From contig NZ_JAPTGG010000006.1 in NCBI RefSeq assembly GCF_026891035.1, positions 186,001 through 250,000 of the forward strand: DNA of 64,000 nt, in the 5' to 3' direction. Source of the DNA: Dasania phycosphaerae. GTDB taxonomy: Bacteria; Pseudomonadota; Gammaproteobacteria; Pseudomonadales; Dasaniaceae. This document shows positions 32,569 to 40,197 of this stretch, piece after piece (within the stretch, counting starts at the first letter, position 1; each line of letters begins with the position of its first letter). The notes under the pieces are model-generated. The model saw nothing but the letters and a program-made list of their open reading frames with translations. It was not told the origin of the DNA and did no database searches. The translations under genes and the position numbers were made by a program.

Positions 32569-33738
32569 TTAGATGATTTTGACGTCAGGAATATCAAAGC
32601 CATTAAAATTGCTAGCCGTTGAGTTGGTGTAGGCACCACCGGCTTCTATATAAATAAAATCATCGGCCTGTAAATCTTCAGGCAGGTTATAGCTAAGCTT
32701 AAAAGTATCTATAGAGTCACAGGTAGGGCCTGCTAGACGCCAGTTGATAAGGCTGCCTTGTCTGTCGGTTTGTAGGCGATAAGGCATATCATCAAACTCC
32801 ATTAGGCCGCCGTAAAAACCTGTGTCTAGGTATAACCAGCGCTGGCCGCCACGGGTAGCAGTACCGGCAACACGGCATACAAAGTGGCCACTGTCGGCGA
32901 CTAAAAAGCGGCCGGGTTCGGCGATAACCTGTACTTCATCAGGGAAGGCCGCCAGCTCGGCGCTAACCGCGGCACCTATTTCTTCTATGCTGGGTACCGG
33001 CCTACCTAGTTCTACGGGGTAGCCACCGCCTAAGTTTAATAGCCGCGGCTTTAAGCCTACAGCTAACATTTCGTCAAAGGCCGAGCGCGCAGCGCGTATC
33101 CCTATCACCCAGTTTTGTACGTTTAGGCACTGTGAGCCTGCGTGAAAAGTAACGCCGGCTAAGTCGGCCTTAAGAGCAACCGCTGCGTTAATAATATCCT
33201 TAACATCGCTGCCGGTAGCGCCAAACTTGCTGGATAGCTCAAAAGTTGAACCCTCATTAGAGGTGTGCAGGCGCAGGTAAAATTTAGCATCGGGCTTAGC
33301 TTGATAGACTTTATTGAGCTCGTCTATGCAGTCCACCACATACCACTCTACGCCATTGTCTACGGCAAATTTTAAGTGCTCGGGGGATTTAATAGGGTTG
33401 CTGTAAAACGCCTCTTTTGGGTTTACGCCTATTTCAATTAATTGCTCTAGCTCTTTTTTAGAGGCTATTTCAAAACGTACACCCTCATCGTTAAAGATGC
33501 TTAAAATTTCAGGAATAGGGTTACATTTTACCGCGAAGTGCGGCTGTACTCTGGGCATGGCAGCCATAAAGCGGCGGGCTTTTGCGCGCAATATTTGTTC
33601 TTCTAGCAATAGAGTAGGGCGCTGGTAATTGTTGGCAACAAAGTGGCGTAGGGTATTAATATCAGCCTTAATTGCAGTGGCTGCCGCCACGGCGTTTTGG
33701 GCTTCTAGGTTTGTTACTGTGGCTTGTGCACCTAACAT
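32569..33738 (-). CDS. speC: Ornithine decarboxylase, fold type III (alanine-racemase fold)
   Basis: A 389-residue PLP enzyme of the eukaryote-like ornithine/lysine decarboxylase family. The PLP lysine is in PHFAVKCNPIPEIL; the specificity helix region follows FHAGSQCLNVQNW; phosphate-binding GGGYPVEL and EPGRFLVADSGH are present; the catalytic cysteine is in GPTCDSIDTF. The start at 33738 has AAGGA upstream, and an extension to 33801 is not needed. It makes putrescine from ornithine, and lysine-to-cadaverine activity is possible. The divergent Lrp-type gene at 33888 is a likely regulator. Confidence 0.93.
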   Translation of the reverse strand: MLGAQATVTNLEAQNAVAAATAIKADINTLRHFVANNYQRPTLLLEEQILRAKARRFMAAMPRVQPHFAVKCNPIPEILSIFNDEGVRFEIASKKELEQLIEIGVNPKEAFYSNPIKSPEHLKFAVDNGVEWYVVDCIDELNKVYQAKPDAKFYLRLHTSNEGSTFELSSKFGATGSDVKDIINAAVALKADLAGVTFHAGSQCLNVQNWVIGIRAARSAFDEMLAVGLKPRLLNLGGGYPVELGRPVPSIEEIGAAVSAELAAFPDEVQVIAEPGRFLVADSGHFVCRVAGTATRGGQRWLYLDTGFYGGLMEFDDMPYRLQTDRQGSLINWRLAGPTCDSIDTFKLSYNLPEDLQADDFIYIEAGGAYTNSTASNFNGFDIPDVKII

Positions 33739-33887
33739 CGCGTATTCCTTAAAAATATAACGGTTGGATAATGTGGCTATGTTAAGTAGCGCTACTGGCA
33801 AAATATATGGTCATACTGTAAAAATTGCGCTATATATACTTCCATATTGATAAATTTACATAGCATATAGAAGGTTTGGGCGACTTT

Positions 33888-34316
33888 ATGACGGGAACGG
33901 ACGAATTAGACCGCAAGATTATAGACTTACTAACCACCAATAGCCGCGAGAGCATTACTCAGCTGGCAGCAGCGCTGGGGGTGAGCCGGGCCACTGTGCA
34001 GGAGCGCATACGGCGGCTAGAAAAGTCGCGGGTAATACAGTCTTACACGATTAATATTAACCCTGATTACCAGCGCAATTTGGTTAGCGCCCACGCCATG
34101 ATTGCGGTAGACCCAAAAAGAAACCGCGAGGTGTGCAACCAGCTTAAAAAAATACCCGCGATAAAATCTTTGTATTCAGTGAATGGCGATTATGATGTGA
34201 TAGCCATGTTGCAAGAGCCTACCACCGAGGAGTTAGATGTGCAGCTGGAAGAAATTGGTTGTATGGAAGGGGTAACTCGCACATCCACCTTAATACTACT
34301 TTCTAAATTATTATAA
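33888..34316 (+). CDS. Lrp/AsnC-family transcriptional regulator
   Basis: A 142-residue regulator with a helix-turn-helix (DELDRKIIDLLTTNSRESIT, LGVSRATVQERIRRLEKS) and a short AsnC effector domain (IKSLYSVNGDYDVIAMLQ). The start is the ATG at 33888. The frame could extend to a TTG at 33876, but that is unlikely. The 149-base AT-rich gap to the ornithine decarboxylase start is the probable target site. Confidence 0.92.
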   Translation: MTGTDELDRKIIDLLTTNSRESITQLAAALGVSRATVQERIRRLEKSRVIQSYTININPDYQRNLVSAHAMIAVDPKRNREVCNQLKKIPAIKSLYSVNGDYDVIAMLQEPTTEELDVQLEEIGCMEGVTRTSTLILLSKLL

Positions 34317-34339
34317 AAAAATTACGCCGGAGCGATGCC

Positions 34340-34789
34340 ATGATGCTGAGTGTCAGCCCTTTATTAGAGCAAGATAGAAATGATTGGGAGGCTTTGTACT
34401 GCGCCTACGTCCATTTTTATAACATGCCTATGGATGATGAAATCCTGGACACCATATGGTCGTGGATATTTGATGGCGAACAGGATTTTTACTGTTTGTT
34501 GGCTAAAGACGAGCAGGGCAAAGGGATAGGTTTTATGCACTACCGCGCCATGCCTTCGCCTATACGCGGGCAAATGGTAGGTTTTTTAGATGATTTATTT
34601 GTGCAGCCAGAATGCCGTGGTAGCGGGGTAGTGGATTTATTATTTGATACTTTGCACGATAGCGCCAAAGATAAAGGCTGGCCCTTTATACGCTGGATTA
34701 CCGCCGATAATAATTATCGCGGCCGTGCGGTATACGATAAGCTGGCAGAAAAAACGCAGTGGCAAACTTATCAAATGACGGTGGAATAG
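34340..34789 (+). CDS. GNAT-family N-acetyltransferase
   Basis: A 149-residue acetyltransferase. The CoA-binding region is LDDLFVQPECRGSGVVDLLF, followed by the helix FDTLHDSAKDKGWPFIRWIT and the C-terminal RGRAVYDKLAEKTQW motif usual in GNAT proteins. The substrate is unknown. It lies 23 bases downstream of the Lrp gene on the same strand, near the polyamine gene, so a polyamine or amino acid is conceivable but not shown. GGAG lies eight bases upstream of the first of two tandem ATG codons. Confidence 0.87.
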   Translation: MMLSVSPLLEQDRNDWEALYCAYVHFYNMPMDDEILDTIWSWIFDGEQDFYCLLAKDEQGKGIGFMHYRAMPSPIRGQMVGFLDDLFVQPECRGSGVVDLLFDTLHDSAKDKGWPFIRWITADNNYRGRAVYDKLAEKTQWQTYQMTVE

Positions 34790-34815
34790 TTCAGCCCTTG
34801 GGGGGCTGAAGTTTT
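34790..34815 (+). terminator. Putative terminator after the GNAT gene
   Basis: An eight-pair stem (TTCAGCCC with GGGCTGAA), a five-base loop and GTTTT right after the stop codon. Short but well placed. Confidence 0.65.
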
Positions 34816-34913
34816 AAGTTGCAAGCTGAAAGCTACAAGAGAAAAGAGAAAACAAAGAAAGATGTGCGGTTATGGTTGCCGTGTAAAAAACTGATACAAA
34901 TTTGGAGTACGGT

Positions 34914-36182
34914 GTGGCAACGGCAACAGCGATTAGAAATTTAATCCCTTTGTTTATAGGCCTGGCTTTAATTGCTTTGGCAGTGGGTAGCCAGGGTAGT
35001 TTGTTAGGGGTGCGCTCTACTATAGAGGGCTTTGGCGATGTAGTGACGGGCGGTTTAATGTCGGCCTATTTTGTGGGCTTTTTATTAGGCGCGCGTTACT
35101 CGCCCCGTATTATTAAGCGGGTGGGCTTAGTGCGTTCCTTTGGCGCGCTGAGCGCCTTGGCCTCGGTAACCATATTGATACACTCGGTGATTATCGATCC
35201 CACGGTGTGGATGTTTATGCGCCTGCTTACCGGTTTTGCTTTTTCCAGCATTTATGTGGTGTCGGAAAGCTGGTTAAACAACTCGGCTAGCAACCAAAAT
35301 CGCGGCCAGATTTTATCCATCTACATGGTCATTATGTTGGCGGGTATTTGTTTGGGGCAGCTGTTTTTAAAAATGGGCGACCCCGCCAGTTTTGAATTAT
35401 TTACCTTTATCTCAGTGCTAGTGAGTGTGGCGGCTATCCCCATATTAGTGACTGCTTCGGAAGTACCCGCTATAGAGCTGAGCACTAAAAACATTAGTAT
35501 TAAAGAGTTTTACCAAATTAGCCCCATGGGTTTTTTTGGTGTGGTATTGGTGCAGGCCTGTTATGCGGTGGTGTTGGGCATGGCAGTAGTCTATGGCTTG
35601 CATCAGGGCCGCAGCGTTGATGAGGTGGCTGTTTTTATGGCGGTGATGTTGGCGGGAGGGATAGTGTCGCAATGGCCGCTGGGCAAATTATCCGACAGCA
35701 TAGATAGGCGCTGGGTGTTAGGGTTTACCATGTTGTGTTCGGCGGTGGCGGCCTTAATGATAGTGTATAGCAGCGCTAATCTTGGCCAGTGGTATCTATG
35801 GGCGGCGGTGTTTGGTGCCTGTTGTTTCCCCAATTATTCTATTGTTATTGCGATAGTGAATGATTTTTTAGAGCCACAGCAAATCATGCCCGCCACTGCG
35901 ACTATAGCCATGATCAGCGGTTTATCCGCCTCGGTAGCGCCTTTAGCGGTAGCCATGTTAATGGAAAGCCTGGGCTCTAATTATTTATTTATTAGCCTGG
36001 CCATGATGTGCGGCCTGTTGGCGGTGATTGCTCTGTATAGAGCCATGTTTATACCCTGGTCCAGCGATGTGGATAGATACCCTACCTTTGTGCAGGTGCC
36101 ATCACCTATAGGTACCGTATTACATGCTGATGTTGAGGCCGTAGTGGGGGAGGAACATGCCAAGGCCGAGGGCGATAACTAA
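34914..36182 (+). CDS. Major facilitator superfamily transporter
   Basis: A 422-residue protein with about twelve helices, an MFS carrier of the YcaD-like group. Loop motifs include LLGARYSPRIIKRVGLVRSF after helix 2 and PLGKLSDSIDRRWVLGF in the second half. The start is a GTG at 34914 with GGAG six bases ahead; the earlier TTG at 34902 would bury that site. The C-terminal tail of about 40 residues is cytoplasmic and acidic. The substrate is unknown; no neighbouring gene narrows it. Confidence 0.9.
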   Translation: MATATAIRNLIPLFIGLALIALAVGSQGSLLGVRSTIEGFGDVVTGGLMSAYFVGFLLGARYSPRIIKRVGLVRSFGALSALASVTILIHSVIIDPTVWMFMRLLTGFAFSSIYVVSESWLNNSASNQNRGQILSIYMVIMLAGICLGQLFLKMGDPASFELFTFISVLVSVAAIPILVTASEVPAIELSTKNISIKEFYQISPMGFFGVVLVQACYAVVLGMAVVYGLHQGRSVDEVAVFMAVMLAGGIVSQWPLGKLSDSIDRRWVLGFTMLCSAVAALMIVYSSANLGQWYLWAAVFGACCFPNYSIVIAIVNDFLEPQQIMPATATIAMISGLSASVAPLAVAMLMESLGSNYLFISLAMMCGLLAVIALYRAMFIPWSSDVDRYPTFVQVPSPIGTVLHADVEAVVGEEHAKAEGDN

Positions 36183-36183
36183 A

Positions 36184-37224
36184 TTATTTTTCAGCGCGGT
36201 TACGAAACTCTGTGGCCGTCATCCCCAGCTGTTGCTTAAAGGCCCTGTAAAAATTGGCTGCATGTTCGTAACCTAATAAATAGCTAATTTCCTGTAAGGG
36301 CAGTGTGGTTTTGGCTAAATAATCTTTGGCCAATTCCATTTTTACCTCATTAATAATTTGCCTATAACTCACCCCTGATTTTTTTAACTGCCGGTGAAAG
36401 CTGTGGCTGGCCAAGTGAAAGTGTTGCGCCATTTCGGCCAAGCTAGGTAATTCTCGTTGCGGTGATAGCAGCAACAACCTTTGCACTTGCTCGACTAAAT
36501 CCGTTTGGCTGGCCAGCTGATTCATAATGAACTGGCATTGCTGCTGGCACAGCGCGGCAGTGGCTGGGTTGGCGCTGGGGAAGGGAATATCATACCAACT
36601 GAGTGGAAAACTCAATTCGCTGTGCTCTTGGTCAAATAATACCGGGCCGGGGAATATGCGCTGGTAATACTCTTTATCGCTGGGTGCTGGGTAGGCTAGT
36701 TTAACGACCAGCTCTTTACGTTGTGCGATTTCGGGCAGGCGCTGGCACATCCACTTCCAGGTAGCGCTTAGCCACTCTTCTTGCAGGTAGCGGCTATCAT
36801 TAATACTTTGCGCGGGTATATTCAGCCGCAGGCTCACCCGCTGGCTATCAATTAGCCGCTGTGCAGTTAAGGGGTGGGGGTAGAGTGCATAGTTGCGGTC
36901 AGTTAGCTCCCAGGATTGGCGCAGATTATCCACGCTGAGTGAGGCATAGCCTAAAACGCCAGCGTCGCTGATATCAAAGCATTGCCCCAGCTGTAAAAAA
37001 AAGCCCTGGCCTTGCAGTCTGGGGGCGGTGAGGGCCAGCAGCCGGTAATACTGGTTTAGCGTGATACGGGCTTGCGCCTGTTTAGCGTCCAGCCCCAGCT
37101 GCACTAACAGGGCGGGCACATCCACAGACTGTTGCAGGGCTAGTTTGTCTAGCAGCTGGCAATAATGGCCCAAAAAGCGGCTGGCTAGATGGTTGGTGGC
37201 TTGATGGGCTTCTAAGGTGAGCAT
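36184..37224 (-). CDS. AraC-family regulator with N-terminal arabinose-binding-like domain
   Basis: A 346-residue regulator. An N-terminal effector domain of about 240 residues (LLVQLGLDAKQAQARITLNQ, GVLGYASLSVDNLRQSW) matches the OruR/ArgR-like Arabinose_bd group. The C-terminal AraC domain has MAQHFHLASHSFHRQLKKSG, then EISYLLGYEHAANFYRAFKQ. It is divergent from the amidohydrolase, and two AATGATAG repeats lie in the gap. It converges with the MFS gene with one base between. It probably activates the amidohydrolase operon. Confidence 0.9.
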   Translation of the reverse strand: MLTLEAHQATNHLASRFLGHYCQLLDKLALQQSVDVPALLVQLGLDAKQAQARITLNQYYRLLALTAPRLQGQGFFLQLGQCFDISDAGVLGYASLSVDNLRQSWELTDRNYALYPHPLTAQRLIDSQRVSLRLNIPAQSINDSRYLQEEWLSATWKWMCQRLPEIAQRKELVVKLAYPAPSDKEYYQRIFPGPVLFDQEHSELSFPLSWYDIPFPSANPATAALCQQQCQFIMNQLASQTDLVEQVQRLLLLSPQRELPSLAEMAQHFHLASHSFHRQLKKSGVSYRQIINEVKMELAKDYLAKTTLPLQEISYLLGYEHAANFYRAFKQQLGMTATEFRNRAEK

Positions 37225-37276
37225 GGCTGTTGTTGCTTAATCATGGTTGATTGGCGTTAACTAGTCATTGTTAAAA

Positions 37277-37305
37277 AATGATAGCAATCTGTCAATTAAT
37301 GATAG
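37277..37305. promoter_or_regulatory. Putative AraC-family binding repeats
   Basis: AATGATAG occurs at 37277-37284 and at 37298-37305, a spacing of exactly 21 bases, two helical turns, as in direct-repeat operators of AraC proteins. It lies between the divergent AraC gene (start 37224) and the amidohydrolase (start 37414). Confidence 0.5.
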
Positions 37306-37413
37306 TTTAAATATGGGCGGCAGTTGCTAGCATTAGCGTTAACGAATTTATTTGCTGGCCTTGCTGTAACTTAGGCCGGTGATCACAGTGACACGATTTA
37401 AAGAGATGATGCT

Positions 37414-39183
37414 ATGAGCTTGCCAGACACTTCCTTCCCCGCAGGTAAAGATTATCGCAGCAGCCACACCGGCCACGGTGCGGGCTTGGCCGATACGGTA
37501 TTTGAAAATGGCCGTATTTATACCGTAAACCCCGCGCAAGAGTGGGCCGAGGCGGTAGCGGTAAAAGATGGTGTATTTGTGGCGGTAGGCAGCCGTGAGG
37601 AGATGCAGCCCTATATAGACCAGCACACCCAGATAGTGGATTTAAAAGGCCGCTTTATCATGCCCGGCCTTTACGATATGCATACCCACCCCGATCTGAC
37701 CTTGGCACCGGGTTATGCCGGTTACTTGGATGTGGGCTTGGAAGACCCCACCCCAGCGCAGGTTAAGCAATCGATTTTGGATTACGCCGCCGCCAACCCC
37801 AAGAGTGAATGGATCTTTGGCCAGTACTTTGTGCACTTTCACTTTAAGCGTGAAGGTATAGAGGCCGACAGACATTGGCTGGATAGTTTTATCAGCGACC
37901 GCCCTGTGGCCATACACGATAGATCCTGGGGCTGCATATTGGTTAATAGCAAGGCGCTGGAACTGGCAGGCATAGATGCCAATACCCCCGACCCCCGCAA
38001 TGGTTTTATAGAGCGCGATGGCATTACTGGCGAACCCACCGGTATTTTGGTGGATGGCGCTTACTCATTAATACACGCCGCTATGCCACCCACACCGGCC
38101 CACGCCTTACAGCGCGCTTATCGTGAAGGCATACATTACCAAACCAGCCGCGGTGTGGTGGGCACCAAATATGTACACGTATGCGAAAACCGTTTAGATG
38201 CCTTAAAAGTGGTAGACGATGCCGGCGACATGACCCTGCGGGTAGAAGCCGCCATTTCCTGGCAGGACGATATCTTCCCTGTGCGCAGACGTTGGGAATT
38301 ATTAGCGGGCGAGCGCCACTATTATCGCAGTGCTCGTTTAAATGCCAACGCCGTGAAGTTCCATTTTGATGGCACTCATGGTTCTTATTCTTCTTATCTG
38401 TCTACTCCTTGGCCGGGGCAAAGCGAATGGCGCGGCGGTTTAAACCTCACCCCTGAGCATATCGTCGACATGGTGGTAGACATGGACAGGCGCGGCATAC
38501 GAGTGATTGCCCACTGTGTAGGTGACGGTGCCTCGGACTTATTTTTAGATGCCGTGGCCGAAGCCCGCAAACGCAATGGCCCCAATGGTGTACGCCACCA
38601 GTGCGCACACTCCACGGTATTGTTGGATGAAAACTTGCCGCGTTTTAAAGCGCTCAATGTTGTTGCCGAATTCTCGCCAGTAGGCTGGTTGCCCGAGCCC
38701 TATGCCCGCGCCCGCGAGGTGATGGGTGAAGAGCGCTTTGATCGCATGTACAATTTTAAAGGCGTGTTAGATCACGGCGGCTTGGCGGTAATGGGCACCG
38801 ATTGGCCGGTATCCACCATTAATTGCTGGGTGGGTTTTGAGGCTATGATGACCCGCAAAAACCCCTGGTTCGATAACGATGAAACCTTCCACGGCGAAGC
38901 CATCAGTGTGGCAGATGCGATACGAGTGATGACGATTAACGGCGCTCACTGCATGGGTATAGAAGACAGTGCCGGCAGCATAGAAGTGGGTAAGTCGGCA
39001 GACTTTATCGCCCTAGATAGAAACCTGTTTGAGTTAGAGCTACAAGGCAATGTGCATAACACGCAAGTGGATTTAACCATGATGGCCGGGCAGGTAGTGT
39101 GGGATAGAAACGGTGAGTTAAGTGGTACGCCATTGCAAGCGCCCTTGAACCCCGATAACGTACCCAATTTTTACGATAAGTGA
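37414..39183 (+). CDS. YtcJ-like metal-dependent amidohydrolase
   Basis: A 589-residue enzyme of the amidohydrolase superfamily, YtcJ/LAF3 group. The metal ligands are in LYDMHTHPDLTL (HxH), the downstream RVIAHCVGDGASD, VRHQCAHSTVLLDEN and VMGTDWPVST (catalytic aspartate). The start VFENGRIYTVNPAQEWAEAV and the end GKSADFIALDRNLFEL are the usual composite beta-sandwich. The substrate is unknown; hydrolysis of an amide or similar bond is expected. It lies 10 bases before a CobW-type GTPase, which may supply its metal. The likely regulator is the divergent AraC protein. Confidence 0.88.
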   Translation: MSLPDTSFPAGKDYRSSHTGHGAGLADTVFENGRIYTVNPAQEWAEAVAVKDGVFVAVGSREEMQPYIDQHTQIVDLKGRFIMPGLYDMHTHPDLTLAPGYAGYLDVGLEDPTPAQVKQSILDYAAANPKSEWIFGQYFVHFHFKREGIEADRHWLDSFISDRPVAIHDRSWGCILVNSKALELAGIDANTPDPRNGFIERDGITGEPTGILVDGAYSLIHAAMPPTPAHALQRAYREGIHYQTSRGVVGTKYVHVCENRLDALKVVDDAGDMTLRVEAAISWQDDIFPVRRRWELLAGERHYYRSARLNANAVKFHFDGTHGSYSSYLSTPWPGQSEWRGGLNLTPEHIVDMVVDMDRRGIRVIAHCVGDGASDLFLDAVAEARKRNGPNGVRHQCAHSTVLLDENLPRFKALNVVAEFSPVGWLPEPYARAREVMGEERFDRMYNFKGVLDHGGLAVMGTDWPVSTINCWVGFEAMMTRKNPWFDNDETFHGEAISVADAIRVMTINGAHCMGIEDSAGSIEVGKSADFIALDRNLFELELQGNVHNTQVDLTMMAGQVVWDRNGELSGTPLQAPLNPDNVPNFYDK

Positions 39184-39193
39184 GTAAGGCATA

Positions 39194-40153
39194 ATGGCAG
39201 CGGTACCAGTAACCATAGTCTCAGGATTTTTAGGGGCGGGTAAAACCACCTTATTAAATCGCATTTTAAATAGCGTCCCCTCAGATAAAGGGAAGGGCCT
39301 CAAAGTGGCCGTCATGGTTAACGATTTTGGCGAGCTCAATATCGATAGCCAGCTAGTGGTTAGCGCCGAGCAAAATATGATTAGCCTAGAAAACGGCTGC
39401 ATTTGTTGCACGGTGGAGAGCGACTTAATCGCCCAGCTGCGCAAGCTATTACAGTTGCGTGAAGGTAGGCCCGATGCCATCTTAATTGAAACCAGTGGCG
39501 TGTCTGAACCTTCTAAGGTGGTTAACACCTTGCGTTACCCCGAGTTTGACAATCACTTAACAGTGGATGCGGTGATTAGCGTGTTGGATGCCGATCAATT
39601 CACGAATCTTGAAGGCAGCAATAAACGCCTGGCTATGGATCAGCTCAGTGTGGCGGATGTGGTTGTGATCAACAAAGTCGATTTGGTTAGCGCGGAGCAA
39701 CTGCAAAACCTCAAGGATAATTGGTTATTCCCCAATGCCTGTGTTTACGAGACGAGTTATGGTGAGTTGCCGCTGGCTTTATTGCTGGGCCAGCAGGCAC
39801 ATCACTCGGCACAGAGCGAGCATGAGCATCACCATTGCGATGAGCGCTGCCAGCACCAACATCAGCACCACGAGTTTTACAGCATGAGCTGGCAAAGTGA
39901 GCAGCCCTTAAAAATACAGGCACTAAAAGCGTTTTTTCACAGCTTACCCGCATCGATATACAGAGCCAAAGGCTTTGTGCGTTTAAGCGGTGCTGAGCAG
40001 CAAATGTTTTTGCTGCACAAGGTGGGCTCGCGCTTGAGCATAGACAGGCAGCTAAACTGGCAGGGCGAATTAAAAAATCAGCTGGTGTTTATAGCCGGTG
40101 AGCCGTTTGATAAAAAACAATTGCTCGCTGATTTGGAAGCCTGTGTAGCATAG
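39194..40153 (+). CDS. CobW/ZNG-type G3E GTPase, putative metallochaperone
   Basis: A 319-residue G3E-family GTPase. It has the Walker A GFLGAGKTTLLNRIL, the metal-binding cysteine motif ENGCICCTVESDL, the Walker B area (ILIETSGVSEPSKV) and the guanine motif NKVDLV. An unusual His-rich insertion (HHSAQSEHEHHHCDER and QHQHQHHEF) at about residues 207-233 suggests zinc storage. The C-terminal CobW domain carries YRAKGFVRLSGAEQ. Related proteins insert zinc or cobalt into client enzymes. The 10-base gap to the amidohydrolase makes that enzyme a likely client; this is inference. Confidence 0.9.
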   Translation: MAAVPVTIVSGFLGAGKTTLLNRILNSVPSDKGKGLKVAVMVNDFGELNIDSQLVVSAEQNMISLENGCICCTVESDLIAQLRKLLQLREGRPDAILIETSGVSEPSKVVNTLRYPEFDNHLTVDAVISVLDADQFTNLEGSNKRLAMDQLSVADVVVINKVDLVSAEQLQNLKDNWLFPNACVYETSYGELPLALLLGQQAHHSAQSEHEHHHCDERCQHQHQHHEFYSMSWQSEQPLKIQALKAFFHSLPASIYRAKGFVRLSGAEQQMFLLHKVGSRLSIDRQLNWQGELKNQLVFIAGEPFDKKQLLADLEACVA

Positions 40154-40179
40154 CGGCGATCACAATGTTGAGATCGCCG
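40154..40179. terminator. Hairpin between convergent cobW-like and kinase genes
   Basis: CGGCGATC and GATCGCCG form an eight-pair stem with a ten-base loop right after the GTPase stop. No T-run follows on either side, so termination is only possible. Confidence 0.4.
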
Positions 40180-40197
40180 GTTATACAGTTAAAAAAT

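Noticed and set aside
33739..33801. Longer start for the ornithine decarboxylase gene
   Set aside because: The ATG at 33738 has AAGGA at good spacing; the extension would run into the divergent regulatory gap.
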